In this document: positions 25,001 through 35,356 of the stretch, one piece after another
How the letters are laid out: every line of letters starts with the position of its first letter
Position numbering within the stretch: the first letter of the stretch is position 1
Assembly: GCA_030435675.1 (NCBI GenBank)
Contig: CM059624.1
Span: 14,284,769-14,348,768, forward strand
Length of the DNA stretch: 64,000 nucleotides
Source of the DNA: Steinernema hermaphroditum
Lineage: Eukaryota; Nematoda; Chromadorea; Rhabditida; Steinernematidae
Reading direction: 5' to 3'
Made by a program: the position numbers and the translations under genes
Notes under the pieces: model-generated
What the model was told of the DNA's origin: nothing
The model's input: only the letters and a program-made list of their open reading frames with translations
Database searches by the model: none

Positions 25001-25876
25001 TCAATGACAAAATACATCTATGTGTCTTTTATATTCACCTATGACCTCAATGTTCTTCGTTGTCTGGGGTAGCGCCCAAAAAGTAGTTGACCCTTCGGAG
25101 GGCCAGTCGTCAGCGAATTCTGTGTAGAGAGATCTCAAATCATCCAAAGGAAATGAGAAAGTTCCTCTCAGACGGAACATAGTCAGTTCTCCATTGAAGA
25201 AGCGATCGAACACAGAAGCAACCATGTCGAAGTCCAATTGTAGATTGGAATTTCTTATATCGAGCTTGCGAAATTTTGGTGATTTCACAAAGACTTTGAT
25301 CAAGTCTTGGAAGTCCGCTGGCCATGTAATACTTCTCGATATATTCAGTGTTTCCAAATTACCGAATGCGACCTGGCGTCTAATTAAATCGCAGCACATT
25401 TCTCCACAATTGTCGACCCAGATGCCCTACAGGCCACGGCATTCTTTTAATCCTTCAAAGATGATGTCGATTAGTTTGTGTGGTTGAAAGTCACCCGCCA
25501 ATACATTCAATGTGCTTTCACTAGCAATCGACCGAATCATTGGCAGCGTTTTCGTTCGGAAGTGTTCCAATGTTTCTTTCACTGTGCCATCGTGCAAGTG
25601 TTGAATAAACGTGATGCGCTTGATTCGGTCGTACTTGAAGTCTACGTTGAAGAGATCGTCGCTTTCCCAATCGTAAGGCGACCACAAGTAAAGCTTGACG
25701 CCGACTTTACTGCCTTCGCTGTTCGATTTTAACCGAACGCTTACTTCGCTGCGCTTGTTGAAATGAGTTTCGGCTGTAGATGACCAGTATCCTGAGGAGA
25801 ACTTAAGATGTCCAATGTCAGATTCAGAAAGCCGGTGGATGACTTCGTCATAAAAATCCAGAGGCAGGGCGTTCAT
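25001..25876 (-). pseudogene. F-box-like gene 1, one in-frame stop
   Basis: The frame runs from ATG at 25876 to 25001, about 291 codons, interrupted by a single TAG at 25427-25429. The intact neighbour has TCG (Ser) at the same place (ECRGL-S-D versus ECRGL-stop-G). There is no frameshift; both halves keep the family sequence (MNALPLDFYDEVIHRLSESD at the start, DLIRRQVAFGNLETLNISRS after the stop). Function is unknown. The short Leu/Pro-rich N-terminus and helical remainder resemble the expanded F-box-like proteins of nematodes, expected to be substrate adaptors of SCF ubiquitin ligases (inference). Its promoter region is interrupted by a solo LTR and its TATA-like site is degraded relative to gene 2. 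A sequencing error or a recoded stop are alternatives. Confidence 0.75.
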
Positions 25877-26536
25877 TGTCAGTTGTGCGAAAACTAACGT
25901 CTGATTCTCTGATTAATGAGTTCAAGAGCAGTGTTAATACGGAGTGAGGTTCCCTTACATGGTAAATTCTTGATGCGCGGATCCATCGCAAAATGTGTCG
26001 TCACACATCAGATAACGACTGTCGGGGCTCCGCCCCGGCGCTCCCGCGTTTCGAGAAGCCGCCTATAAAAGGCGACAGTCGCCAGGTACAGGGAGAGTTG
26101 TTGCAACCAGTTTGCCGCTCTCCGCGGGTCAGCGCCTCGGCGCCTCTCGCCGCCTCGTCCCTGTCTCCTCTGCCACCCGCCTCCGTCTCCTCCGCATTAG
26201 CCATATCCCCCCTCGTCTATGTGATTCCTCCAATAAAAGGTTGCTATCAGCATGAGCTTAACACGGGATTTCCACACATGCCCTTGAGCGGCGAACTCGG
26301 TGTCCCACGGACACGACACGACCACCCACTCAACTCAGTCGGCCTACTTCACCAGCAACTTCCGCTGTTTACCGTTATCGAAGAGTGAATTCCTGAATAT
26401 TGCCTTTCTTGTGCATATATGAGACGTCTAGCAACGCGCTCATAAAAAAGAAATCGCAAAATTATCGACGCCGCTTAAGTGGCGTATATTTATTATTTCT
26501 ATCAAACAAATAGAAAACATTATGGAAGAAGATGAG
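25877..26536. other. Region between F-box-like genes 1 and 2
   Basis: Contains the upstream region of gene 1 (alignable to that of gene 2 up to about 26015), then the inserted solo LTR (26020-26318). After that comes a sequence resembling the dispersed-repeat end (GTGCATATATGAGACGTC at 26412) and the 3' flank of gene 2. The 131-codon + frame at 25993-26388 lies inside the LTR and is not a gene. Confidence 0.6.
26020..26318 (+). mobile_element. Solo LTR (299 bp)
   Basis: Begins TGTCG and ends CGACA (short inverted ends in the TG...CA form). It is flanked by CGAC on both sides (26016-26019 and 26319-26322), a 4-bp target duplication. It has internal promoter-like (TATAAAA at 26064) and poly(A)-like (AATAAA at 26232) signals in the order expected for U3-R-U5. 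No retrotransposon body is nearby. It is much more GC-rich than its surroundings. The homologous upstream region of gene 2 lacks it, so it inserted after the two F-box-like genes duplicated. Confidence 0.7.
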
Positions 26537-27400
26537 TTAACAAGAAAATACCTTTATTTGTCCTTTATAAGGGACAGTGACCTCAATGTTCCTCTTTGTT
26601 ACGCGTGGCTCCCAAAAGGCAATTGTGCTTTGAGATGGCCAGTAGCGAGGCACCACCGCGAATTGTGGGTAAAGAGATCTAAAAACATCAACGGAAAATG
26701 AAGGATTCCCTGCAAGATAGAAATCTGTCAGTTCCCCTTTGAAGAATCGATCGAACACACAAGTCACCATGTCGAAGTCCAATCTCAGATTGGAATCTCC
26801 TATAAAAAGGTGCCTAAATTTTGGTGATTTCACGAAGTCTCTGATCAAGTTTTGGAAGTCCGCTGGCCATCTAGTGCTGTACGATAAATGAAGTGTTTTC
26901 AAATTGCCGAATTCCATCTGGCGTCTTATCAAATCGCAGCATTGTTTTCCACAGTTGTCGACTGTAATGTCCGACAGGCCACGACATTCTTTTAGCCCAT
27001 CAAAAATGATTTCGATTAATTTGTGTGGTTGAAAGTCACTCGCCAATACATTCAATGTGCTTTCATTACCAACTGCCCGAATCATTGGCATTGTTTTCGT
27101 TCGGAACTGTTCCAATGTTTCTTTCAGTGTTTCATCCTCCCAGTTCGGAATAAACTTGATGCGCTTGATTCGGTCGTACTTAACGTCTATCTCGAAAGGA
27201 TCTTCGCTATCCTCAGAGAAGACGCCGACTTTAGTGCCTTCGCTGTTCGGTATCAAGAGAAGACTCACTTCACGACGCCTATTGAAATGAATTTCTGCTG
27301 TAGATAACCAGTATCCCGAGCAGCGCTTAAGACATCCAATGTCAGATTTGGAGAGCCGATGGATGACTTCATCGTAAAACTTGAAAGGTAGGGCGTTCAT
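26537..27400 (-). CDS. F-box-like gene 2, intact
   Basis: A single-exon gene of 287 aa. The N-terminus MNALPFKFYDEVIHRLSKSD resembles the short F-box-like heads of expanded nematode families. The rest contains two blocks shared with both neighbours: FDVKYDRIKRIKFIPNWEDE-like and KLIEIIFDGLKECRGLSDI. No other domain, signal peptide or membrane segment is visible. A TATATAA on the minus strand about 36 bp upstream of the ATG (near 27440) is a plausible TATA box. If the F-box reading is right, it would present an unknown target to an SCF ubiquitin ligase; this is inference. It is the only uninterrupted copy of three. Confidence 0.75.
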   Translation of the reverse strand: MNALPFKFYDEVIHRLSKSDIGCLKRCSGYWLSTAEIHFNRRREVSLLLIPNSEGTKVGVFSEDSEDPFEIDVKYDRIKRIKFIPNWEDETLKETLEQFRTKTMPMIRAVGNESTLNVLASDFQPHKLIEIIFDGLKECRGLSDITVDNCGKQCCDLIRRQMEFGNLKTLHLSYSTRWPADFQNLIRDFVKSPKFRHLFIGDSNLRLDFDMVTCVFDRFFKGELTDFYLAGNPSFSVDVFRSLYPQFAVVPRYWPSQSTIAFWEPRVTKRNIEVTVPYKGQIKVFSC

Positions 27401-28134
27401 AGTTCAAGAGTTGTGCCAATACGGAGTATTGGCTCTCTTATATAGTAATTTTTTGAAGCGCAGATGCATTGCAAACTGGGTCGTCACATATCTGAAAGGC
27501 TCACGTGTTTTCCATCTCATTGGGAGATCGTTTCACTGGATGGGGACGGCGATAGGTTCATCAAAATCTAGATTTTCACCTGGAATCGTACGTTAAAGAT
27601 CGGCAGTGTCTCCAACTCCAAAGTGACGTTGACAGGGAGGCATAGAATCTTTGTAAGTGAACAAATGGATCATCTATAAAATAAGGAAATCGTAGCCTTT
27701 TCCATAAACAGATGTCTGAGTCTTATGGTAACTTTACAGTTAGAGGTAATTCTGGCGTATCGTACACCTAGTCTAGACCAACTCTTGCGTGTTCTGCGTA
27801 TTTCCTGCTACATTTATGTTTATCATTAATCAATACTGGGTTGGAGCATTGAAAATGGGACACTTTTGATGTTTATTTGCACAGTTTCAACCATTTCACT
27901 ATTCATCAATGTCGCGGTGGCGAACGGTCAGTCCTTCGGTCGCTTTCTGATGGCAAACCCTGTAGCAGTTGTGAGTCTTCCGTCTTCCTGAGGGCACCTG
28001 GAAGCCGTAGTCCCACCATGACAACAAGATGTCCGACGCCAGGAATCCGGCTGCGTGAGAAGTCACCATGAAGGTCGCCGACGCTCTGAGAACTAGCGAA
28101 GACGCGACTTCTGGACGGCTGAAACTTTCTGGAA
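27401..28134. other. Divergent intergenic region of F-box-like genes 2 and 3
   Basis: Holds the promoter side of both genes. A weak resemblance to the dispersed 0.5-kb repeat occurs near 27960-28060 (GCACCTGGAAGCCGTAGTCCCACC). No separate gene is supported. Confidence 0.45.
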
Positions 28135-28731
28135 ATGAATGGAATACCTTGGAAGTTTTGCGACGAAGTCATTCATCGACTCTCCAAATCGGACATCGAA
28201 CATCTTACGCTCACCTCCGGATACTGGTCATCTACAGCCGACACTCACTTCAGCAGGCGTCGCGAACTGCTTGCTAAGTTACTGTCGAATAAGGAAGGCA
28301 CTAAAGTCGGTGTCAAGCTTCGCTTTCGGGGAAACAAAGTTCCTTTTGAGATAGACTTCAAGTACGACCGAATCGAGTCCATTGAGTTTGGTAACCCGCC
28401 CGACGAATCAGTGAAAGAAACATTGGAACAGTTCCGAACGAAAACGCTGCCGATGATTCGGTCAATTGCTAGCGGCTGCTCGTTGAAAGTATTCGTGGAT
28501 AGCTCCCACCCGCACAATCTATGCGACATCATCTTTGATGGACTAAAAGAATGCACTGGCCTGTCGGATATCGACCTCAGCAACTATGGAGAAAAGTGCC
28601 AGCAGTTCATAAGACGCCAGATCGAATTCGGTAGTTTGAAATCACTGTGTTTGTCGGAAGACATTCCATGGCATTCCAGCCGTTTGGAAGGAACCCCTGA
28701 GGGAGAGGAGGTTACAGGTCACTGTTCATGA
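28135..28731 (+). pseudogene. F-box-like gene 3, truncated and inverted
   Basis: 198 codons starting MNGIPWKFCDEVIHRLSKSD, in the opposite orientation to genes 1 and 2. Similarity runs through IIFDGLKECTGLSDI to SLCLSEDIPW, where the others continue WPADFQDLI. After that the frame becomes unrelated (HSSRLEGTPEGEE) and ends. About 90 residues of the family C-terminus are missing. A mariner relic begins about 80 bp further on, suggesting the end was lost in a rearrangement. It could still make a short protein containing the N-terminal box, so truncation is certain but loss of function is not. Confidence 0.65.
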
Positions 28732-28809
28732 CAGTGCGGAAATAACATTATTCTGCCATTAATTCCACAATACCTGTGCCGTTTGTCCTTCCATAAAATG
28801 TTCCCTTTA

Positions 28810-29140
28810 CAGGGTGTTCTGAAAGTTCTGCAACACATCGGAATGGTCGATTTTTGCGATTGTGTGGGCGTCTCAGGGAATGTTAAACGATATATGCGTA
28901 CCTGTCACTTCTTTTCACCTCATATACGCTGTTATTGATACTGGTAAGCACCGTTATTCATTGACAAGATGGTCTCCGAAGAACTGCGTTTTGCCATTGT
29001 CGCTCTGCACCGTGCTGTATAGTCAAACCCGAGATCTGGAAGGTCCTGAGAGTGCCTCGGTATGCCGTCAAACGAGTGCGGGATCGTTTTCGCGAGACTC
29101 ACGGGATCAAGAGCCGTGCACAAAATTTCAATTTTGAAAA
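28810..29140 (+). mobile_element. Tc1/mariner relic
   Basis: Starts with an end-like sequence (CAGGGTGTTCTGAAAGTTC). From 28969 it contains a recognisable transposase N-terminus (MVSEELRFAIVALHRA, then VLRVPRYAVKRVRDRF) broken by a frame change. Only the first helix-turn-helix survives. It belongs to a different family from the intact element at 1141 and is close to the relic at 42.6 kb (shared RYA-KRVR-RF-ET-GIK pattern). Confidence 0.6.
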
Positions 29141-29159
29141 TTTGGCATTCCAGCATCAA

Positions 29160-29400
29160 GTCAATTGGCTTGGTTGGTTCTTGCAAGCCGATTTTCTCAC
29201 ACAGCTACGGGTCTCCACACATAAATAGACGATTGGTTTTAATCAATTGGCGATTCTATTCAGTCGGCATTCGGCTAAATCGGGTCGTCAGTCGAATAGC
29301 CAATCGCCGCTTCATTGGAAACCAATCGAATCGCCTGATGAATCGCCGATTGACGATTCAACTGGCGATTCAATCAACTTTATCAGTCGATTGAAACTGA
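29160..29400. repeat. CGATT/AATCG quasi-repeat
   Basis: Dense, irregularly spaced repetitions of GGCGATT, CAATCG and their complements over about 240 bp, allowing many alternative stems. There is no coding potential. Confidence 0.55.
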
Positions 29401-29439
29401 GCTCTGCTTACGCCTATGGATTTTAAGCGAGCCCGCAGT

Positions 29440-29660
29440 TTAAGCTCTTGGTAGAGGTCGGTAGCGTGCCTCTCCGATCACCCGCGCCTCTCTAGCTGAA
29501 GATCAGTTCCAACTCCGAAGTCTGCGCCGGTCCGCCTGCAGTGCTCCACCAACGCACTACTTCCGGCTAGAGCTTCTTCACCTTTTCGAAGCCCGCGCAC
29601 ACTGACGGAATAACCGCTTTCAACTCCGACGTTGTGCCCTGAGCCGAAGATCAACGGTGA
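29440..29660 (+). repeat. Diverged fragment of the dispersed repeat
   Basis: Shares blocks such as CTCCGAAGTCTGCGCC and CGAAGCCCGCGCA with the central part of copies C and D, with many substitutions. Neither end of the repeat is recognisable. Confidence 0.4.
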
Positions 29661-29850
29661 TCTACGGTTGTTCGTTGTGCATTATGAGATATCATGCCAT
29701 TGAGTCGTAAAGTAAATGAAATGATGGAATATCGTGGTACAATTCCTTGGTAGAAATCTTCAGAGACTTCGATTAGTGAATACTGGTATCAAGATACTTA
29801 TTTAAATGCCTATCTTAGTCCGACCTTTACCATTTTGTTTCAACTTTACA

Positions 29851-30351
29851 CGATTTATCTTCCCGAATCAACGGCTTACGCCGTGCAGGACGTCTCATAT
29901 ATGCACAAAGAAGAAAATAGTCACACAGTGGTCGCTGATTTTCTTCTGATTTCGGTGGAGCAGACGAATCCGAATAGAATGCAGCGTTCACATTAGTTTG
30001 CGCGGGCATCGAAGTCGTGAAGAGCTGATTCCGGAAGTGGAATAGCGGTGGAGCAGAGCTAACGGAGCGGAGAGTCATCTTCGGTTCGGCTGGCGGCGCG
30101 GACTTCGGAGTTGCAACGCTTCTTCGGCTTCTCTGGCGCGGGTAGAGTCGGGCGGTTGTGACGGGCTTTTTGACGAGACGGTGGAACTACGGCTCCCTGG
30201 TGTTCCAGGCCTTCTGGGAGCCGGGGCGATCATTGCGCCAACAACGACAGCCGAGAACGACCGCTCACTTAACTCATTCGGCTCAGACAGCCTCAGAGAG
30301 AGAGCGAGTGGACGACCCGACCGATCGCTGGGGGCACAAATTAAAGACCTC
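29851..30351 (-). repeat. Dispersed 0.5-kb repeat, copy A, flanked by direct repeats
   Basis: About 500 bp matching the 53-kb copy almost throughout. The 15-mer TGTTTCAACTTTACA occurs at 29836-29850 and again at 30352-30366. It looks like a long target-site duplication, as made by LINE-driven retroposition. One end carries a small palindrome, ACGGC-TTAC-GCCGT. The shared frame around RWNYGSLVFQAFWEPG appears in several copies but has no start/stop conservation and is probably not a protein. Confidence 0.7.
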
Positions 30352-30733
30352 TGTTTCAACTTTACATTACCATATAGCGTTTTATCGGAATTTTTCTAAA
30401 TTTTCTGAAGATGTGAAGAAAGAACTGTTCTTTCACTTGTTGTGCCAGCTTTTGGGGGTAAGCTGGGCTTTAGAGTTCTAGCGAACTCACTGTGTCTTCC
30501 CCCTTCCCAAGGGGGTTCCGTGAGGTGTACTCTAATTCACTGGGAGGTTTAGCGGATTAAGTATTCAGGATAGTGCTCTATTATGGAGCGAAATACGTGG
30601 GGGCAAAGCTACTGAGCGATAAACTGGAGCCCGGAGTGAAATCAATAATTTATTTCGCACCGCACTTCACCACGAGGTCACTATTCACAAAAACCAAACA
30701 AAACAGAACAACAAAGAGAAAAAGAAAACCCGT

Positions 30734-33700
30734 CTAACCGCGCACATTCATTGCCTGCTCGTAGCTCTTCTTCTGCTGCTCATAGAGCTTCTCCAACTTC
30801 TTGAACTGCTTCTTCGAGATCTCTTCACCGTTGGTCAGGTGTGTGGGAACGCCGCGTTCGTCGAATTTCGAGTATAAACCAGCGTCCGGACCCTTAGTGA
30901 ACAGGTCCGCCGGGTTCACTCGTCTCTGCGCCTCCTTCGCCTTTTGCGCTTCTTGACGCTGCCTCTCCAGCTTCTGTTTTTCGGCCAACTTCGCCGCTTC
31001 GGCCTGCTTCTTCTGCTCCTTCTCTCGGAGCAGCTCTTTCGGGTCGACGAGCTTGATGCACGTCTCTCCGTCCTTGTCTTCGAGGCGAACTCCCAATTTG
31101 GGCAGTTCCTCATCTCGAACGTTATCGCAAATCTGGAATCGGCGATGAGAAACCAGAATTGAGCATTACCCTCACCTGGAGCACACCAATACGTAGTGAT
31201 TTGAGGTCAGATGACGTTCCGGCGCTCTTCTCGATGTCTTCACAGAACGTTAAATAAGAAGTCATGTAGGGCATGACGTTTTCCTTGTTCTGCTCAAGTT
31301 CTCCCGTCAGGAGACCGTCTTCGGCGATTCCTAGTTTGGGAAGCTCTTCTTTTCGCAGGTCCTCGCAGATCTACAGATGAAGAGGTACTGATTTATCTGT
31401 TCCACATAGGTAATATCGGATGAAGGAAGTACTGTGAATTTGCAGGTCTTTTCTATGCTCATCTTCCCATATAGGACTATGGTAATCGTAATAGCAGTCA
31501 CATTGTGATGAATGGTCTAAGGGGCAGATCTTGAGATGAGATGATAGCGATTGATGTCTTTTTGACTCAATTTGACTTTTAGAAGAAGAGACCTAACGGC
31601 CCTTTGTGTGCTTATGTCGCTTCTCTAGTCAAGAGACGGTCTTGGATGCCACTAAACCTATGTCTTTGACCGGTTTTGGACACCACACCTCGGCTGTGTT
31701 ATGATAAGCATTGGGCGCCGGGCCCGCGTCTGCCTAACTCACGTGGTCGGGGAACATCGGCGATCATGGTGAAAGCCGCTCGCTCCCCTCTCTACCTGTC
31801 TGACTTTACTTTAGCTAGTTTAGAGCTGTGGCTCGTTAGGGAGCGGGTACATTCATATTCTGTTCGTTTATATAATTTCTAGTGGAGTGGCTCCCTAGGA
31901 CGCACCCTCTTTGTGTATCCCCCTACATAAAAGACAGTCTATTATGATGAAAGATGCGGTTAAATTTCGGATCGCTATGCTGATGAGGTTGAATTTTGGA
32001 GCGCTATGCAAAGTTATCAAGTTTCTGCTCTTGCTAACTCTGTGGAGGGCAAAATTTAACCCCAACCCAGTAAATAAATGAATAGCTTTTGGGCCCAGAG
32101 AGACAGCTTTATGTCGATTGAATGTGTGGCTCTTTGAGTCATATCATACATAGAGCATCCACCAACCTGTATCAGAGCCTTCTGAAGCTCACTGAAATCC
32201 TTTGTCCCTATTGCCGTTCGTCGTACATTCTCCCGGAACGCGGCATAGGAATTCAAATAGGGCATCAGAAGTTCTTCCTTTTCACACTCGACGCTGCAAC
32301 AGCTTCATAGATCAATAGACTATTGCTTCACTTACTATCCAAGCTCGACATTATCCGGAGCGACACCAAACACTTTGAACAACCAGGTGATGTACTCAGC
32401 AATGTGCACAAGAAGGTCACTGTTGGGTACTGCCTTGATGTCATTCTGAAAAGCAACCGTGATTCCCTTATATTTGTCTTTTTTCTATACCTTAGCCTGG
32501 ATGTAGCCATTGGCTAGAGCAATCAACTCCCTGATTTTCTCGATGGTATTCCTTGTGTCCACCGAATCGCAGAGTGCATCGTGGATTTCGAGTCTCTTCT
32601 CGTGGAACTTCTTCTCCAACTCGGACTCTTCCTTTCCAAACTTTACTTTGATATTCTTTCTTTTGAGATCTTTGACGAGAAGGAAGAACTCTCCGGCAAG
32701 CTTCTCGAACTGGATGGCGCGTTCCATGCTGTCGGAACTAAAGATCCCTTCTGTGAAAATGTGGTTTATGATTGACGTACTTGTAGTCCAAGGTATCTGT
32801 CCAGTTGCACATCAAGAAAAGGATTCTGAGTTGGCGAGAGCTGTACTGCTCTAGCGCTTTCTTGATGGAAATGAAGTTTTTGAGGCTCTTTGACATCTTG
32901 GAACCGGCGATGCGGAGTGTTCCACAGTGGAGGAAGTAGTTGACCCAACGATTGCAGTCGAAATATGCTTCGCACTGAAAGGGATCGAACTCAAATAGCA
33001 AATCTTATGTATTAGGATAGGAGTCTGCGAATGTGAAAAGATAGGTCCTTCTCTATGACCATAAACTTAGTCTTAATGACATTAGCTATGCAGCGACGTA
33101 CCTGGGCGATCTCATTGTCATGATGAGGGAACTTTAAGTCGAATCCACCAGCATGGATGTCTAGCCGGTCGCCGCAAACTTTTGTGCACATCGCAGAGCA
33201 CTCGATGTGCCAACCGGGACGTCCTGAAACAGGTATTGCATTGGTAGATGTGGAAAATGCGTTTGATGGAAGTGTTGGCTACCTAGGTGATCTGAATCGC
33301 CAGTTTCTTGTTCAAACCCAGCTCTCTGACAGCTGTACTCTTCCATAAGCTCAGCCACCCGACCCCTACTTGTACTGTCCTTATGCCGCACCCCATGCCG
33401 TGGTCTTCCAATTCTTCCTGAGTCAGTTCCAGTCCTCAGACAGTCCGTCTATCCGCCTGTCTACCATGCTCCGACGCCCGTACTCCGTGACCCCATAATC
33501 CGGCAGCCTCCTGTCTATCAGACTGGCCAATCCATCCTTCGAGACTCTATCTATAATCAGCTGCTTATCTACCAGGCTCGCATATGCTCTACTCCTCCGT
33601 GTGCTCAACTCATCTTCCGTGACCCAACCCCTGCTTGCACCGTACCCCCATGCCCCGCTCCAATAGTAAAGCATCAACTACCGTACTCCATGATCAGCCA

Positions 33701-35356
33701 TTTCCTTGTTCCTTCGCACAAAGCACTCACCTTTGCCCCAAGGACTATTCCATGAAGGTTCACCAGCCTTCGACGTCTTCCACAGCGCAAAGTCGGATGC
33801 GTTTCTCTTCTGCTGTCCACCGACACTCAGCTCTCCCTCGCTCTCCCTCATGTGCTTCTCGAGACTGTCGCCACCGTAGGCTTCAGGCACGAGTTTTGCG
33901 TACTTGTGACCCTTGGTTTTGTCGAATTTCTCCGTGTCAAAGTAGACGGATCCGTCGTCGGCGACGTATCCATACCCGTTGTCGACGATCCTCTGCGTGA
34001 ATTCGATGATCTCGGGAATGAACTGGCTGACGCGAGTGAGTACGGTAGGAGGCAGGACATTGAGGTTCTTCATGTCCTCCATGAAATCGGCTTCGTAGAA
34101 ACGAGCGAGCGAGTTGAAAACGCTTTGTTTGGTTACAGTATGACCGAGTTGGGCATCCAGCCAATCCGATAGGACATCCTTGGCACTTTCGATGAGTTCC
34201 GCGTACGTTTTGATGAACTCTTCATGGTTAGTGCCTTGCGGATTTTGAATCAGGTGCTCCTCAACTTTCAGAGACGAATTCCTGACTCGGGAAACCTAAA
34301 CAAATATATGATTCATAGCATAGAATACGGTGTTTACCATCTGATTTAGCATCTTCTTCTTATCATCGTCTTTCTCCTCCACATACTTTCGATTGAAATG
34401 TTCCATGCTCTTAATGATGGCCTGATGAATATCACGATATCTCTTATTGTGCTCAGTCACGAAATTGTTGAAGAGATGTTTCTGACGTGCCCTACAACCA
34501 CTGTTAGCCATCTTATGCCGATACCTATTGGTACCTCTTTATAATTTTGTCGTCAATGTCGGTGATGTTCATCACGAACAAGGTGTTGTAGTTGAAGTAG
34601 CGCTCCAGAACGCGACGCAGGATGTCGAAGGAGAGGTAGGCCCGGGCGTGGCCCATGTGGGCGCTGTCGTACACTGTAGGGCCACATAAGTAGAATTTCA
34701 CCTGTAACGATGCGTTAAAGATCTATGGTGTCTCTTAAGAGAAAGGAGCCCAAAGTAGCGCAGACAAAGAGGTATCAAACGAGGCATTCAATCTTTAGCG
34801 GTTATCTAAGTCCCTAGCTGGGAACCGTCACGTCTAAAGATAAACATGTAAAGCAGAGAGGATGGCCATTGTCAAGACATGTTTTGAAGGTGTACTACTC
34901 ATGTAGAATAATAAGCAGCTGGTTTCTATGAGATGGTCCTGCCTTTTGTATAGTCAAACGTGTGGTTTAGTGATCAAATGCTATCTTATGCCTATCTTAT
35001 GTGCCTAAGCAAGAGAGGCCGGCTGACGCGAAGATACGTTTTTAAAGGTTTAAGATTTGTATATGTCTCTATGACACTGCATCAGTTTGTAGCATCGAAA
35101 TATCGCAGTTCCACCTAGTAAAGAATAAGAAGCTGGTCTCTATGGGTCCTGTCTTTGCTTTAGTGATCGAATGTGTCCATGAACGTACCTGATCAGGATT
35201 AAGCGGTTTGAAGACTTCCTTTGAGCGCGACAAGCTGTTATACAACTGGAGCTTAGGCTCGGCTGGAGGCTTCCAGCTGGAGAGTTCGCGTCGGGCAGCC
35301 ATCAGTGAGCCGATGCGGAGAACCCTGGAGAAACGGGAGTTTCTGAAATGAAGCAT
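30734..35356 (-). CDS. cars-1: Cysteinyl-tRNA synthetase
   Basis: Eleven minus-strand exons: 35356-35189, 34701-34535, 34491-34338, 34295-33731, 33223-33102, 32974-32781, 32737-32491, 32445-32336, 32293-32167, 31370-31176, 31132-30734; 815 aa with consistent phases. It charges tRNA-Cys. The class I signatures are present: HMGH at about 71-74 and KMSKS at about 418-422, with the zinc-site neighbourhood GWHIECSAM and [15 protein letters not shown]. The C-terminus is the animal-type tail: a Lys/Glu/Gln coiled region followed by [15 protein letters not shown]. Oddities: the exon at 31370-31176 (65 codons) repeats the segment shared by the flanking exons (see findings). The first 18 residues are Arg-rich without acids and could be a mitochondrial presequence, with MAARREL as the cytosolic start. 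An AATAAA follows at 30654-30649. The protein is longer than usual mainly because of these two additions. Confidence 0.95.
31176..31370 (-). other. Duplicated cassette exon in cysteinyl-tRNA synthetase
   Basis: Exactly 195 bp, phase 0 at both ends. Its first part ([18 protein letters not shown]) mirrors the start of the next exon ([19 protein letters not shown]). Its second part ([12 protein letters not shown]...[10 protein letters not shown]) mirrors the previous exon ([12 protein letters not shown]...ELQKALIQ). Skipping it leaves the standard family arrangement in frame. Confidence 0.85.
33426..33670 (+). pseudogene. Fragment of the Cys/Pro repeat gene in an intron
   Basis: This lies inside intron 4 of cysteinyl-tRNA synthetase, antisense to it. 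In one + frame it reads without a stop through [49 protein letters not shown] and [10 protein letters not shown]. This matches the middle of the secreted protein at 22856-24112 in order and spacing. It lacks a start, signal peptide and promoter. It is a partial duplicate; the preserved frame suggests it is recent, or could be exonised. Confidence 0.8.

Larger units (their letters stand above)
28732..30733. other. Repeat-filled intergenic region
   Basis: Contains a mariner relic (28810-29140), a quasi-repetitive CGATT/AATCG-rich stretch (29160-29400), a diverged repeat fragment (29440-29660), a full copy of the 0.5-kb repeat (29851-30351) and the 3' flank of cysteinyl-tRNA synthetase. No gene is supported. 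Confidence 0.6.

Noticed and set aside
25993..26388. 131-codon + frame between the F-box-like genes
   Set aside because: It lies within the solo LTR.
27250..29400. CRISPR-like array suspected from the CGATT/AATCG repeats
   Set aside because: Repeats are irregular with no spacers, and the genome is eukaryotic.
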